Positions 8,528-17,222 of a stretch of DNA of 46,965 nucleotides are shown here, in pieces (the stretch's first letter is position 1; each line of letters opens with the position of its first letter). The stretch is from Comamonadaceae bacterium. GTDB lineage: Bacteria > Pseudomonadota > Gammaproteobacteria > Burkholderiales > Burkholderiaceae_C. The translations under genes and the position numbers were made by a program. Location: the NCBI GenBank assembly GCA_947450895.1, contig CANFWT010000013.1:1-46965 (forward strand), written 5' to 3'. The notes beneath the pieces are model-generated. The model ran no database searches. It was given only the letters and a program-made list of their open reading frames with translations, and was not told where the DNA came from.

Positions 8528-9706
8528 ATGGCGAACGATTTTCTCTTTACCTCTGAATCCGTCTCTGAAGGACACCCCGACAAGGTGGCCGACCAAATTT
8601 CGGACGCGATCCTAGACGCGATCTTTAAGCAAGACCCCAAGTCCCGCGTGGCGGCCGAGACACTGTGCAACACCGGCCTCGTGGTGCTGGCCGGTGAAAT
8701 CACCACCAACGCGCACGTGGACTACATCCAGGTGGCGCGCGACACCATCAAGCGCATTGGCTACGACAACACCGAGTACGGCATTGACTACAAAGGCTGC
8801 GCGGTGCTGGTGGCTTACGACAAGCAAAGCAACGACATCGCCCAGGGCGTGGACCACGCGTCAGACGACCACCTCAACACCGGCGCAGGCGACCAGGGCC
8901 TGATGTTTGGCTACGCCTGCAACGAAACACCCGAACTGATGCCCGCGCCGATTTACTACGCCCACCGCCTGGTGGAGCGCCAGGCGCAGCTGCGCAAGGA
9001 CGGGCGCCTGCCCTTTCTGCGCCCGGACGCCAAGAGCCAGGTCACTATGCGCTATGTCGACGGCAAGCCGCACAGCATTGACACGGTGGTCTTGTCCAGC
9101 CAGCACAGCCCCGAAATGAGCAACGGCTCCACCATGAAGCAGGAATTCATCGACGCGGTGATTGAAGAAATCATCAAGCCGGTGCTGCCCAAAGAGTGGC
9201 TGATCAACACCCGCTACCTGGTCAACCCCACCGGCCGCTTTGTGGTCGGCGGCCCGCAAGGCGACTGCGGCCTGACCGGGCGCAAGATCATTGTCGATAC
9301 CTATGGCGGCGCCTGCCCGCACGGCGGCGGCGCATTCTCTGGCAAAGACCCCACCAAAGTGGACCGCTCTGCCGCCTACGCTGCCCGCTATGTGGCCAAA
9401 AATATTGTGGCCGCTGGCTTGGCCCGGCAGTGCCAGATTCAGGTGGCCTATGCCATTGGCGTGGCCAAGCCCATGAACGTGACGGTGTACACCGAGGGCA
9501 CCGGCGTGATTTCGGACGACAAAATCGCCGCCCTGGTCAACGAACACTTTGACCTGCGGCCCAAGGGCATCATCCAGATGCTCGATTTGCTGCGGCCCAT
9601 CTACGAAAAAACCGCTGCCTACGGCCACTTCGGCCGCGAAGAGCCCGAGTTCACCTGGGAGCGCACAGACAAAGCAGCGACGCTGCGGGCAGCGGCGGGC
9701 CTGTGA
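8528..9706 (+). CDS. metK: S-adenosylmethionine synthase
   Basis: Makes S-adenosylmethionine from methionine and ATP in the cytoplasm. It has 392 residues from the ATG at 8528, which follows a GGAG Shine-Dalgarno at 8515-8518 with nine bases between. The HPDK motif is at residues 16-19; [12 protein letters not shown] and [21 protein letters not shown] are the signature blocks. The 182-base leader has no structure that I can match to a known SAM riboswitch; a small AGCGTTCGCT hairpin is near 8464. The last twelve codons and the stop are part of an 81-bp sequence that is repeated behind the gene. Confidence 0.97.
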   Translation: MANDFLFTSESVSEGHPDKVADQISDAILDAIFKQDPKSRVAAETLCNTGLVVLAGEITTNAHVDYIQVARDTIKRIGYDNTEYGIDYKGCAVLVAYDKQSNDIAQGVDHASDDHLNTGAGDQGLMFGYACNETPELMPAPIYYAHRLVERQAQLRKDGRLPFLRPDAKSQVTMRYVDGKPHSIDTVVLSSQHSPEMSNGSTMKQEFIDAVIEEIIKPVLPKEWLINTRYLVNPTGRFVVGGPQGDCGLTGRKIIVDTYGGACPHGGGAFSGKDPTKVDRSAAYAARYVAKNIVAAGLARQCQIQVAYAIGVAKPMNVTVYTEGTGVISDDKIAALVNEHFDLRPKGIIQMLDLLRPIYEKTAAYGHFGREEPEFTWERTDKAATLRAAAGL

Positions 9707-9853
9707 AGCAGGCCATTGCGTTAGCAATCCGCTGGTTTGCGCCACAGGCACAAAGCAGCGACGCTGCGGGCAGCGGCGGGCCTGTGAAACAGGCCTTTGC
9801 GTCAGCAATCTGCTGGTTTGCGCCACAGGCACAAAGCAGCAACGCTGCGGGCA
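9669..9853 (+). repeat. 81-bp tandem repeat, 2.3 copies, derived from the 3' end of metK
   Basis: Copy 1 is 9669-9749, copy 2 is 9750-9830 and a partial third copy is 9831-9853. Copies 1 and 2 differ at 4 of 81 bases by direct comparison. Copy 1 includes the final codons and TGA of metK, so the array seems to have arisen by duplication of the end of that gene and its trailer. Each full copy contains GCAGCG-A-CGCTGC and the hairpin GGCCTG-5nt-CAGGCC, which could help end transcription. The period is 27 codons, so frames stay open through the array on both strands. It ends 17 bases before the next gene. Confidence 0.9.
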
Positions 9854-9870
9854 TGTAAAACGAACGCCGG

Positions 9871-11097
9871 ATGAAACTCCAGACACAACGCTTTATTGAC
9901 CGCTGGGTAGGTCAGTTGCTGTGCGCGGTGGTGTCGGGGTGGGTTCGGCTGACAGGCGCCAAGGCGCCTGTGCTATCAGCGCAGCCGCGCAACATTCTGG
10001 TGATTTTGCTCTCCGAGATGGGCAGCATCGTCTTGGCCGGGCCGATGTTTGCCGAGCTGCGCAGGCGCTATCCCAGCGCAGCTATTCATGTGCTGCAACT
10101 CAAGAAAAACCAAGAGGTCTCCAAACTGCTGCGCCTGAGCCAGGACGAGCACTTGCACAGCTTGGATGACAGTTCGGGGGCCCGGCTGGTGGGAGACATC
10201 CTGCGTGTCAGCCTGCATATGCGCCGCTTGGGTGTCGACGCGGTGGTGGACTGCGAGCTGTTTTCGCGCGTGAGCAGCCTGCTGTCGTTTGCCTGCGGCG
10301 CGCCGCTGCGGGTGGGCTTTACGCCCCACACCCAAGAGGGGCTGTACCGGGGCAGCTTTATCAACCGCGCCATTCCTTACAACCCCTACCAGCACATTAG
10401 CAAGCAGTTTTTGTCGCTGGTGGACGCCTTGTCGGGCGACAGCGTGCCGCGCAACAAGGCCGCGCCGATTCGCACGACGCCCACGCAGACGGAACTCTCG
10501 GTGCCGTTTTCGGACACCGAGCTGGCCGCCTACCGAGCCCAGTTGCACCGCGACCACCCGGCGGCGGCGCGGCGCACGCTGGTGCTGCTGTACGCGGGCG
10601 GCGGCATCTTGCCCGAGCGCGCCTGGCCCGCAGCCCACTACGCGCGGGTGGCGCAGGGCTTGTGCGTAGCCGGGTTTGCGGTAGGGCTGATTGGACTGAA
10701 AGACGATGCGCAACTGGCCAAAGATTTGCAGGCCCAGGTCCAAAGCGACTTTTGCATTGACCTGACCGGCTACACCCGCAGCATCCGCGAGCTGCTGATG
10801 CTGTTTTATGCCGCGCGGCTGCTGATCACCAACGACGGCGGGCCCGGCCACTTTGCCACGCTCACACCCATCCAGACCATGGTGTTTTTCGGGCCGGAGA
10901 CCGGCAAGCTCTACGGCCCGCTGGGCGCGCGCAATATGGTTTTGGAAAGCGGCATCGCCTGCTCGCCCTGCCTGAGCGCCTACAACCACCGCCTGACCTT
11001 TTGCGACGGTGACAACCAATGCCTCAAGCGCATTGCGCCCGACCCGGTGCTGGCCGATGCGCTGCGCTACTTGCAGGCAACGCCCGTCACCGCATGA
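9871..11097 (+). CDS. Glycosyltransferase family 9 (heptosyltransferase-like)
   Basis: A 408-residue GT-B fold enzyme of the ADP-heptose:LPS heptosyltransferase family. The N-terminal half has NILVILLSEMGSIVLAGPMF, where a GD-type acceptor loop is replaced by EMGS. The C-terminal half has the nucleotide-sugar block NDGGPGHFATL, followed by FFGPETGKLYGPLG and a Cys-bearing segment (SGIACSPCLSAYNHR and TFCDGDNQC). It is the first gene of a + strand trio whose next gene overlaps by four bases. The role is probably transfer of a heptose or similar sugar to a lipid-linked or LPS acceptor. No clear Shine-Dalgarno is seen before the ATG, which comes straight after the tandem repeat. Confidence 0.85.
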   Translation: MKLQTQRFIDRWVGQLLCAVVSGWVRLTGAKAPVLSAQPRNILVILLSEMGSIVLAGPMFAELRRRYPSAAIHVLQLKKNQEVSKLLRLSQDEHLHSLDDSSGARLVGDILRVSLHMRRLGVDAVVDCELFSRVSSLLSFACGAPLRVGFTPHTQEGLYRGSFINRAIPYNPYQHISKQFLSLVDALSGDSVPRNKAAPIRTTPTQTELSVPFSDTELAAYRAQLHRDHPAAARRTLVLLYAGGGILPERAWPAAHYARVAQGLCVAGFAVGLIGLKDDAQLAKDLQAQVQSDFCIDLTGYTRSIRELLMLFYAARLLITNDGGPGHFATLTPIQTMVFFGPETGKLYGPLGARNMVLESGIACSPCLSAYNHRLTFCDGDNQCLKRIAPDPVLADALRYLQATPVTA

Positions 11098-11585
11098 CCA
11101 CAAACACCGGTTGGCAAGCGCGCGCCTTAGGCGCCATGGCGTGGCTAACACGCTTTCGCTACCTGAAGTTTGGCCTGGTGGGCGCCAGCGGCACGGTGGT
11201 CAATATGGTGGTGCTGTACCTGGGCCATGAGTACCTTTTTCAGTCCTTTGAGGGGCCGCAAGGCAAGCCCTATGCGTCCCTGGCGCTGGCGATTGCGGTG
11301 GCCACGGTGAACAACTTCACCTGGAACCGGATGTGGACCTGGGCCGACCGCGTGCAGGCGCAGCGCGCAGCGGCGTTGGGCGCGGTCCCTATTGCCGCGC
11401 CCACACTGGGGGCGCAGTTGCTGAAATACGCATTGGCCTCGTGGTTTGGCATTGCGCTGCAATACACCCTGACGCTGTGGCTGGCGCACCTGATGCACTA
11501 CATGCTGGCCAATGTGATTGCCATCGTGATTGCCAGCGTGAGCAACTTTTTGGCCAATGACCGCTGGACTTTCCGCCGCCGCTGA
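11094..11585 (+). CDS. GtrA family membrane protein
   Basis: A 163-residue protein with four predicted membrane segments and the GtrA/DPMS signature: FGLVGASGTVVNMVVLYL near the start, ATVNNFTWNRMWTW in the middle, and VSNFLANDRWTFRRR at the end. GtrA proteins are thought to flip undecaprenyl-phosphate-linked sugars across the inner membrane for periplasmic glycosyltransferases. The ATG at 11094 overlaps the GT9 stop (ATGA), so the two are translationally coupled. The next gene is a polyisoprenyl-phosphate sugar-dependent glycosyltransferase, the expected partner. A 188-residue version starting upstream is possible but would run inside the GT9 gene. Confidence 0.88.
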   Translation: MTTNTGWQARALGAMAWLTRFRYLKFGLVGASGTVVNMVVLYLGHEYLFQSFEGPQGKPYASLALAIAVATVNNFTWNRMWTWADRVQAQRAAALGAVPIAAPTLGAQLLKYALASWFGIALQYTLTLWLAHLMHYMLANVIAIVIASVSNFLANDRWTFRRR

Positions 11586-11593
11586 GCACGCGC

Positions 11594-13447
11594 ATGGCGC
11601 CCACCCAAACCGCCCCCAAACGCGCCTTGGAACGCGCCTTGGAACGCGCCCCAAAGCGCGCGAACGATAGCGCCAACACTGCGCCGCTGTGGCCCTCGCT
11701 GCCACTGCTACTTTTGGCTGCGGGCCTGTACTTTTTCGGCCTGAGCAGCTTCTATGCGCCCACCAATGGCGACGAGATGGTCTACATCCACATCGCCCGC
11801 CTCACCGCGCAAGCCGGCCACTGGCTGCCCTTGGTGTCCGACCTGGACCACATGCGCAACACCAAGCCGCCGCTCTTGTTTTGGCAAGCATTGGTGGCGG
11901 GGGACTGGGGCGCGAACTGGTCGCTGTTTGCGCTGCGCCTGCCCAGCGTGGTCTATACGCTACTCACTGCGGGCGCGGTGGCCTGGGCCGCGCAGCGACT
12001 GAGCGACAACTGGCGCACTGCTTTCCTGGCAGCGGTGATTTACCTGGCATTTTTCTCCAGCTTCCGCTACGGCCGGGTGTACCTGACGTCCGCGCCCGAG
12101 ACCTTTTGGCTGGCGCTGCCCATGTGGGCGATGCTGTGGAGCCAGTTGCGCCCGCCCGGTGCGGTGAATACCGGACCCGCCTGGTTGGCCCGCGCCGCGC
12201 CCTGGCGTGCCCCGGCGGTGCTGCTGTGGTTTGGTGCGTTTGGTCTGTGCATGGGCCTGGGGCTGTTGTACAAGTCCTTTGCCCTGGTGGCACCTGCGGC
12301 TGCCACCCTGTGGTGCGCCTTGCTAGCGGGCCAGCCCTGGCGGCTGCGCCACCTGCTGCGCAGCACAGTGGCCGTGGCCTGGAGCACCGGGCTGGCACTG
12401 GGCGTGTTTGCGCTCTGGTTTGCCCTGGACCCGGACCCCGCAGCCGTGTGGCAAGAATTTGTCGTGGGCGAGAACGCTGGCAAGATGGCTGGCGCCCAAG
12501 GCTACTGGCATGCCGCCTTGTGGGGCGACTACCCGCTGTTGACGCAGTTGCTGGCCTATTGCGAAAACGCCGGACTGCTGTTTTTTGTTGTTGTAGGCCT
12601 GGCCTGGGCCGGGGGCCGGGCGCTCCTTCAAGGCCAGCCTTGGGCAAAAGCCACACCCGCGCAGCGCACGCTGTGGCTGTGGCTGCTGGTGTGGCTGGTC
12701 ATTTTCAGCATCCCCAGCCAGCGCTCCGCGCGCTATGTGATACCGGCCATGCCAGCGCTGGCGATACTGCTGGCGCTGTACTGGGAGCGGCTGGCGCGGG
12801 GGTGGTTTTTGCTCACGTTGCTGCTCACCAGCGCCGCCTTGGTGGTGCTGGGGCGCATCGCCTGGGTGCTGGGGGGCATGGACGTGGGCGACCCGCTCTG
12901 GCGCTGGGCCGCCATGCTCGCGGTTGCCGTGGGTTTGGCGGCAGGTCTGGCGGCCTTGGTACGGCGCGACTGGAGCCGCAAGGCCACGCTGCTGGCGTGC
13001 TTGAGCGTCTACGCCAGCTTTGGCCTGATGGTGGCGCCGCTGGACGCGTCGCTGGCGCAGTACAGCGCACTCGCAGCGCAGCACTTGGCGGGCAAACGCG
13101 TGGCCGTGCCCAATGGCTTTACCGCCCAGTACGAGCGCTTTCACTTTTTAATGCCGCACAGCACGCTGGCACCCTATGACACGGACGGCCGCAATACCGG
13201 CGCCCTGTTCCCGGAGCTGCCGCCAGCCGAGCGTCTGGACTTTTTATTGCGAAACTTCGATGCCGTGGTCTGGATTGACAGCGACTCCCAAGCCACCGCG
13301 CCGCCCTGCGCACCGCGCTGTACCGCGCTGGGCTACCGCTGGCATGTCAAGAGCCGCCACAAGAGCGGCGAAGTTACTCTGGCCAATGTCTGGCACCCGG
13401 AGCAATGGCTGTTGGGGCGGGAGTGGCTGCTGGTTCCTGCGGACTGA
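11594..13447 (+). CDS. ArnT-like integral membrane glycosyltransferase (GT39/GT83, PMT_2)
   Basis: A 617-residue polytopic membrane enzyme. After a 30-residue charged, repeat-bearing N-terminus the first membrane segment begins near residue 35. The periplasmic catalytic loop carries the acidic pair D60-E61 in TNGDEMVYIHIARL and the conserved HMRNTKPPLLFW at 86-97. About ten further hydrophobic segments follow, then a soluble C-terminal domain from about residue 480. This family moves a sugar from undecaprenyl phosphate to lipid A, protein or another acceptor. It lies eight bases after the GtrA gene. The acceptor cannot be told. Codons 9-20 are a short duplication (ALERALERA). Confidence 0.85.
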   Translation: MAPTQTAPKRALERALERAPKRANDSANTAPLWPSLPLLLLAAGLYFFGLSSFYAPTNGDEMVYIHIARLTAQAGHWLPLVSDLDHMRNTKPPLLFWQALVAGDWGANWSLFALRLPSVVYTLLTAGAVAWAAQRLSDNWRTAFLAAVIYLAFFSSFRYGRVYLTSAPETFWLALPMWAMLWSQLRPPGAVNTGPAWLARAAPWRAPAVLLWFGAFGLCMGLGLLYKSFALVAPAAATLWCALLAGQPWRLRHLLRSTVAVAWSTGLALGVFALWFALDPDPAAVWQEFVVGENAGKMAGAQGYWHAALWGDYPLLTQLLAYCENAGLLFFVVVGLAWAGGRALLQGQPWAKATPAQRTLWLWLLVWLVIFSIPSQRSARYVIPAMPALAILLALYWERLARGWFLLTLLLTSAALVVLGRIAWVLGGMDVGDPLWRWAAMLAVAVGLAAGLAALVRRDWSRKATLLACLSVYASFGLMVAPLDASLAQYSALAAQHLAGKRVAVPNGFTAQYERFHFLMPHSTLAPYDTDGRNTGALFPELPPAERLDFLLRNFDAVVWIDSDSQATAPPCAPRCTALGYRWHVKSRHKSGEVTLANVWHPEQWLLGREWLLVPAD

Positions 13448-13481
13448 GCACAGCACACCAAAAGACGCTGGCGCTCGCGGA

Positions 13482-14153
13482 TCAGTGGCGGCGCCACAGC
13501 CGGCGCAGCAAGCTGCCCAAAGCCACGAGCCAAAGCCAGGGGTCCAGCACCGCGTCCCACACATTGCCGCTGGGCCAGCGCGTCAGCGTAAACACCAGCA
13601 GCGCCGCGCAAAGCGCCCCCACACCCGCCTGGCGCAAGGCCGAAGTGCCCGACACCACAAAAGGAAGCAAAGCAAAGCCCCAGGCCAGCGCCAGTGCCAC
13701 AGGGGTGAAGCCCCAGGGGTAAATTGCGACGGTGAACACGGCGAAGGTGTCGAGCACAAGAACCACACCCAAACCAACCGCCGCCAGCGACCACCGCCCA
13801 GTCCAGGTCGCAGTTTTTGCCCCTGGCGCGGTGAGCGGCCTGGGCTGGCTGGGAATGCCGTGGAGCAGCACACCGGTAGCCAAAAAGCCCGAAGTCAGGC
13901 TGGGAATCTGGAAGGACAGCGCCAGCCAAAAAGTCACACCCCACGGCCCCGGCACCCAGGCCCACAGCGCCAGTCCCCAGGGCAACCAGCGCCGCAGCGC
14001 GGGCGCACGGTCCAGGCGCGACACCCAGAGCAGCCCCAGCGCCGCCAGCACCAGACTCCAAAGCAAATGACGCGCCCAGACCAGGCTCTGCGCCGACGGC
14101 AACAAAGGGGCGGACTGCAGGGTCAGCGTATGCCAGAGGTCCCACAGGTTCAT
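13482..14153 (-). CDS. Hypothetical polytopic membrane protein
   Basis: 223 residues, very rich in Leu, Trp and Ala, with about five to six hydrophobic segments (for example SLVWARHLLWSLVLAALGLL, LAAVGLGVVLVLDTFAVFTV and ALALAWGFALLPFVV). I do not recognise the family. It overlaps the sialidase-like gene upstream by four bases (the shared start/stop is at 14150-14153), so it is almost certainly translated with it. It ends 34 bases from the end of the ArnT-like gene on the other strand. A role with the sialidase-like protein in handling a surface glycan or its breakdown product is possible but is only inference from coupling. Confidence 0.75.
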   Translation of the reverse strand: MNLWDLWHTLTLQSAPLLPSAQSLVWARHLLWSLVLAALGLLWVSRLDRAPALRRWLPWGLALWAWVPGPWGVTFWLALSFQIPSLTSGFLATGVLLHGIPSQPRPLTAPGAKTATWTGRWSLAAVGLGVVLVLDTFAVFTVAIYPWGFTPVALALAWGFALLPFVVSGTSALRQAGVGALCAALLVFTLTRWPSGNVWDAVLDPWLWLVALGSLLRRLWRRH

Positions 14154-15352
14154 GGCGCGGCCTTTAGCGAAACGGTCGGGTCAGCCAGCTGAATGGGGGC
14201 AGACGCGTCGGCCACCCAGTCAAAGCGCCGCCAGGCGATGCGCTTGCGGCGGTCGGTATAGCTCACCCACAGGCTCTGGTCGGCCCAGGCCATGGCGGGG
14301 TAGGAATATTCATCGCCCGGGCCGCCATGCTCCAGGTCTTCCACGGTGGACCAGGACAGGCCATTTCTGGAGTTGGCCAGCCGCAAGGTCTGGCGGTCGC
14401 TGGTGGAGGGGTTGAAGGCCAGCAGGTGCTGGGCGCCCACGCTGAGCGTGGCGATACCGGCGTCGGGGTTGTCCAGCGGCAGGTCAGCGGCGTCGTGCCA
14501 GGTGGCGCCGCCGTCCAGCGTCTCGGATATGCGGATCCTGCCCTGGTCACCATGGTCGCGCATCAGTGCGGTCCAGTGGCTGGGGCTCAACGCCAGCAGC
14601 GCGGGTTGCAAGGTGAACGTGCGTCGCGAGATGCGCACCATGCCCAGGTACGCCCCTTGCGCATCGAAGCGCAGCGCTACGGGTATTTTGGTACCCATCT
14701 CAAAATAGGCGGGCAAGACCATGCCCCCGTCTGCCAAAGGCAGAGGCGAAGTGCGCACGAGGTAGCTCAGGTTCCAGAACCACGACATCGGCAGCAGGCC
14801 CAGGGGCTCAAAGTGCAGCTCCGGATCGCCCAGCGCGCTGGCTTGGCGCAAATGCACAATCCGCGACGCCGCCCAGCCCCCCCAGCCGGTGCCGACCACA
14901 AACAAGTGCATGCGACCGGAGGCGTCGATCCAGGCAATGGGATTGCCAATGCGGCGCACACCCGCACCCAGCGCATCACCTACCGCGTGGCGGTTGACGA
15001 CGTACTGCGGCGCGGTCCAGGCCTGGGTACTGCGGTCCCACTGGGACGCGGCAATTTGCACATTGGGCGCGCTCTCGCGGTCACCCGCAAACCAAAACAC
15101 AGTGAGCGCGGCCGCGTGGGCTGCAGGCATGGCCAGCAAAGCGCTGGCATGCGCCGCCAATACGCCATCGGGCATGGGAATACTGCCGTGCCCGCGCTGC
15201 ACCCAGCGGCCCGTGGCGACGGCCTCGCCTGGCGCTGCTGCAGCCTGTGGGGCAAGCGGCGCCACCTTGCGCAGGGACAAGTCCCACACCAGCGCCAGCG
15301 CAAGCAGCAGCAAGGCCAGCGCACAACGCAGCAACAAGGGGCGGACAATCAT
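14150..15352 (-). CDS. Exported sialidase-fold protein (exo-alpha-sialidase family, BNR/Asp-box)
   Basis: 400 residues with an N-terminal hydrophobic segment (about residues 5-23) that is a signal anchor or uncleaved signal, so the domain should face the periplasm. An Asp-box SETLDGGATW is at 276-285, and a degenerate one, SRNGLSW, is at 328-334. RRIGNPIAWID at 133-143 resembles the FRIP region, and GDEYSYPAMAW at 346-356 resembles the EYSYP block of non-viral sialidase-like proteins. True sialidase activity is not proven, as these domains also serve on other sugars. The gene diverges from pirin across 64 bases and overlaps the next membrane protein gene by four. Confidence 0.82.
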   Translation of the reverse strand: MIVRPLLLRCALALLLLALALVWDLSLRKVAPLAPQAAAAPGEAVATGRWVQRGHGSIPMPDGVLAAHASALLAMPAAHAAALTVFWFAGDRESAPNVQIAASQWDRSTQAWTAPQYVVNRHAVGDALGAGVRRIGNPIAWIDASGRMHLFVVGTGWGGWAASRIVHLRQASALGDPELHFEPLGLLPMSWFWNLSYLVRTSPLPLADGGMVLPAYFEMGTKIPVALRFDAQGAYLGMVRISRRTFTLQPALLALSPSHWTALMRDHGDQGRIRISETLDGGATWHDAADLPLDNPDAGIATLSVGAQHLLAFNPSTSDRQTLRLANSRNGLSWSTVEDLEHGGPGDEYSYPAMAWADQSLWVSYTDRRKRIAWRRFDWVADASAPIQLADPTVSLKAAP

Positions 15353-15416
15353 GGGGTGGCATTATCAGCCGCACTGTTTGTTTGTCCGTTACCAGCCCCG
15401 CCAGGAGATGTATTCG

Positions 15417-16451
15417 ATGACCCAAAGTACCACCAGCCCCAGCATCCTGCGCATCACGCCCCTGTCGGCGCCGCCCTGGCCGACGATAGACCCGTTTTTG
15501 TTTTGCGTGCACCACGTGGACGCCTATCCGCGCGGCAACGCCGCCATGGGGCCGGACGCTTCCTTGGGAGGGCGCAACCTGGGCCAGGACTTTGCAGGCA
15601 AAGACGGCTGGAGCATGTACCACGGCAAAACCATTCCCGGCTTTCCGGCGCACCCGCACCGGGGTTTTGAAACGGTGACCATCGTGCGCCAGGGCCATAT
15701 TGACCACTCCGACTCGCTGGGTGCCACCGCCCGCTTTGGCCCGGGCGACGTGCAATGGCTCACGGCGGGCAAGGGCATCGTGCACTGCGAAATGTTTCCG
15801 CTGCGCAAGCTTGACGCGCCCAATCCGGCTGAGCTGTTTCAGATCTGGCTCAACCTGCCGGCGAAAAACAAGATGGCCGAGCCCCACTTCACCATGCTCT
15901 GGGGCGAAAACGTGCCCACCGTGCGCCAGGTGGATGCGCAAGGCCATGGCACCGAGGTGATGGTGGTCGCCGGAGCCCTGGACGGCGCCCAAGGCCTGCC
16001 GCCGCCGCCCGACTCCTGGGCCAGCGCGTCCGATGCGGACTTGGCGATCTTCACCATCCGCATGGAGACGGGCGCCCGCTGGACATTGCCCGCAGCCCAC
16101 CACCCGGACACACGGCGCCAAATCTACTACTTCAAGGGCGACGCGCTCACTATGGCGGGTCAAACTATTGCGCCGCATTCGGTGGTGGAGGTGCGGGCGC
16201 AGGACGCGCTGGAACTGGTCAACAGCGGGCAGGTCGCCGAACTGCTGATGCTCCAAGCCCGTCCGATCGGCGAACCGGTGGCGCAGTACGGCCCGTTTGT
16301 GATGAACACCCAAGCGGAAATCCACCAGGCTTTCGCCGACTACCGGCGCACCGAGTTTGGCGGCTGGCCCTGGGCGAGCAGCGATCCGGTACATCCACGC
16401 GAAAAAGGCCGCTTCGCGCAGCACGCCGACGGGCGCTTGGACGAGCGATAA
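15417..16451 (+). CDS. Pirin family protein (bicupin)
   Basis: A 344-residue two-cupin protein. Metal ligands of the N-terminal cupin are visible: H79 and H81 in AHPHRGFETVT, then H123 and E125 in GKGIVHCEMFP. Some bacterial pirins have quercetin 2,3-dioxygenase activity and others bind central-metabolism enzymes; the role here is not known. Two in-frame ATGs exist at 15408 and 15417. AGGAG at 15403-15407 abuts the first and lies nine bases before the second, so 15417 is chosen. At 344 residues it is longer than the shorter bacterial pirins (about 230-290), with a C-terminal extension that ends in a basic, acidic-tipped tail. Confidence 0.9.
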   Translation: MTQSTTSPSILRITPLSAPPWPTIDPFLFCVHHVDAYPRGNAAMGPDASLGGRNLGQDFAGKDGWSMYHGKTIPGFPAHPHRGFETVTIVRQGHIDHSDSLGATARFGPGDVQWLTAGKGIVHCEMFPLRKLDAPNPAELFQIWLNLPAKNKMAEPHFTMLWGENVPTVRQVDAQGHGTEVMVVAGALDGAQGLPPPPDSWASASDADLAIFTIRMETGARWTLPAAHHPDTRRQIYYFKGDALTMAGQTIAPHSVVEVRAQDALELVNSGQVAELLMLQARPIGEPVAQYGPFVMNTQAEIHQAFADYRRTEFGGWPWASSDPVHPREKGRFAQHADGRLDER

Positions 16452-16471
16452 ACCGGGGGCGGTGTCCGCTG

Positions 16472-16747
16472 CTAGCGGCCAAAGCCCTGAAAGGTGCACC
16501 AGAGCGACCAAAGGCCCGCCGCTTTGGACAAGGCCTTGCGCGGCGTGAACGCGACCACGCCTGCAACCAAAGCCGCCAGCGCCAGCGGGTGGCGGCGCAG
16601 CCAAAACAGGCCGCCGCGCAGGCGATCGACCTGCTGCAATGGGGCTGCCAGTGTTTGCGCTTGCAGCGCCAAACTGCGGCGCAGCTGGGCGCTGCGCCAT
16701 ACCGCGCGCTCTTGGCGCAGACGCAGCTCAAGTTCCCGAGATTTCAT
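16472..16747 (-). CDS. YqjK-like small protein
   Basis: 91 residues: an Arg/Glu/Leu-rich helical N-terminus with many arginines (KSRELELRLRQERAVWRSAQ) followed by one hydrophobic segment, HPLALAALVAGVVAF, at about 53-67 and a short tail. This matches the YqjK-like family found after YqjD and YqjE genes. It is the last gene of the three-gene leftward set, 39 bases after the YqjE-like gene. The function is unknown; the set is linked to membrane-associated stationary-phase or stress proteins in enterobacteria. Confidence 0.75.
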   Translation of the reverse strand: MKSRELELRLRQERAVWRSAQLRRSLALQAQTLAAPLQQVDRLRGGLFWLRRHPLALAALVAGVVAFTPRKALSKAAGLWSLWCTFQGFGR

Positions 16748-16786
16748 GCAAGGTATCCACTTGCTTTGGCAGGTCCACGGGCCGGG

Positions 16787-17203
16787 TCATTCCTGGCCCC
16801 GGTCGCGCGCCAGTTCTTGGGCGCTCGCGTGAAACATGCCCAGCGGGTTGCGCAATCGCCGCCGTGCCAGGCCCAGCAAAACCAAACCGCCGCCCAGCAT
16901 AAGCAAGCCCATAGCGCCTGCGGCAGCCAGGCGGTAGGCGTCGTCCACCAGCAAAATGACGGTGGCGCACAGCATTACCAAGCCAAGCGACAGGCAAACC
17001 AAGGCCACCGCCGCTAGCACCAAGACATCAAGCACGCGACGTTTTTCGACTTCGAGCTCGGTGCCCAGCAACTCCAGGCGCACCTGAGCGGTCTCCAACA
17101 AAGTCGAAAGCAGCTGGCGCAAAGAAGCTAACAAGCCGCCACCGCCTGCGTGCCGCTCGCTCGCGTGGCTGTCGGAAAAATTGCCTTGGCGGGATTCACG
17201 CAT
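16787..17203 (-). CDS. YqjE-type phage holin superfamily membrane protein
   Basis: 138 residues from the ATG at 17203. An N-terminal polar and Gly-rich segment precedes an amphipathic helix (LLASLRQLLSTLLETAQVRLELLGTELEVEKRR), then two membrane segments VLVLAAVALVCLSLGLVML and LAAAGAMGLLMLGGGLVLLGLA with RRRLRNP after them. This is the YqjE/holin-like superfamily III pattern. The frame remains open upstream to 17272, but that would run into the preceding gene. It stands between the DUF883 and YqjK-like genes with 19 and 39 base gaps, so the three form one transcript. Despite the family name nothing here suggests a phage. Confidence 0.82.
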   Translation of the reverse strand: MRESRQGNFSDSHASERHAGGGGLLASLRQLLSTLLETAQVRLELLGTELEVEKRRVLDVLVLAAVALVCLSLGLVMLCATVILLVDDAYRLAAAGAMGLLMLGGGLVLLGLARRRLRNPLGMFHASAQELARDRGQE

Positions 17204-17222
17204 AGCGCGGCTTGCACCGGGC

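Noticed and set aside
8861..9886. 341-codon open frame on the - strand across metK and the tandem repeat
   Set aside because: It is antisense to metK, which is certain. The repeat-rich N-terminus is a by-product of an 81-bp period and GC-rich codons.
15081..16700. 539-codon - strand open frame opposite pirin
   Set aside because: Pirin motifs are intact on the + strand; the long antisense frame is a common artefact of high GC at third codon positions. The same applies to long antisense frames at 14327-15670, 29091-30632 and 32152-33354.
16787..17203. Phage holin and therefore a prophage remnant
   Set aside because: The YqjE family is a chromosomal membrane protein set with YqjD and YqjK neighbours; no phage gene lies nearby.
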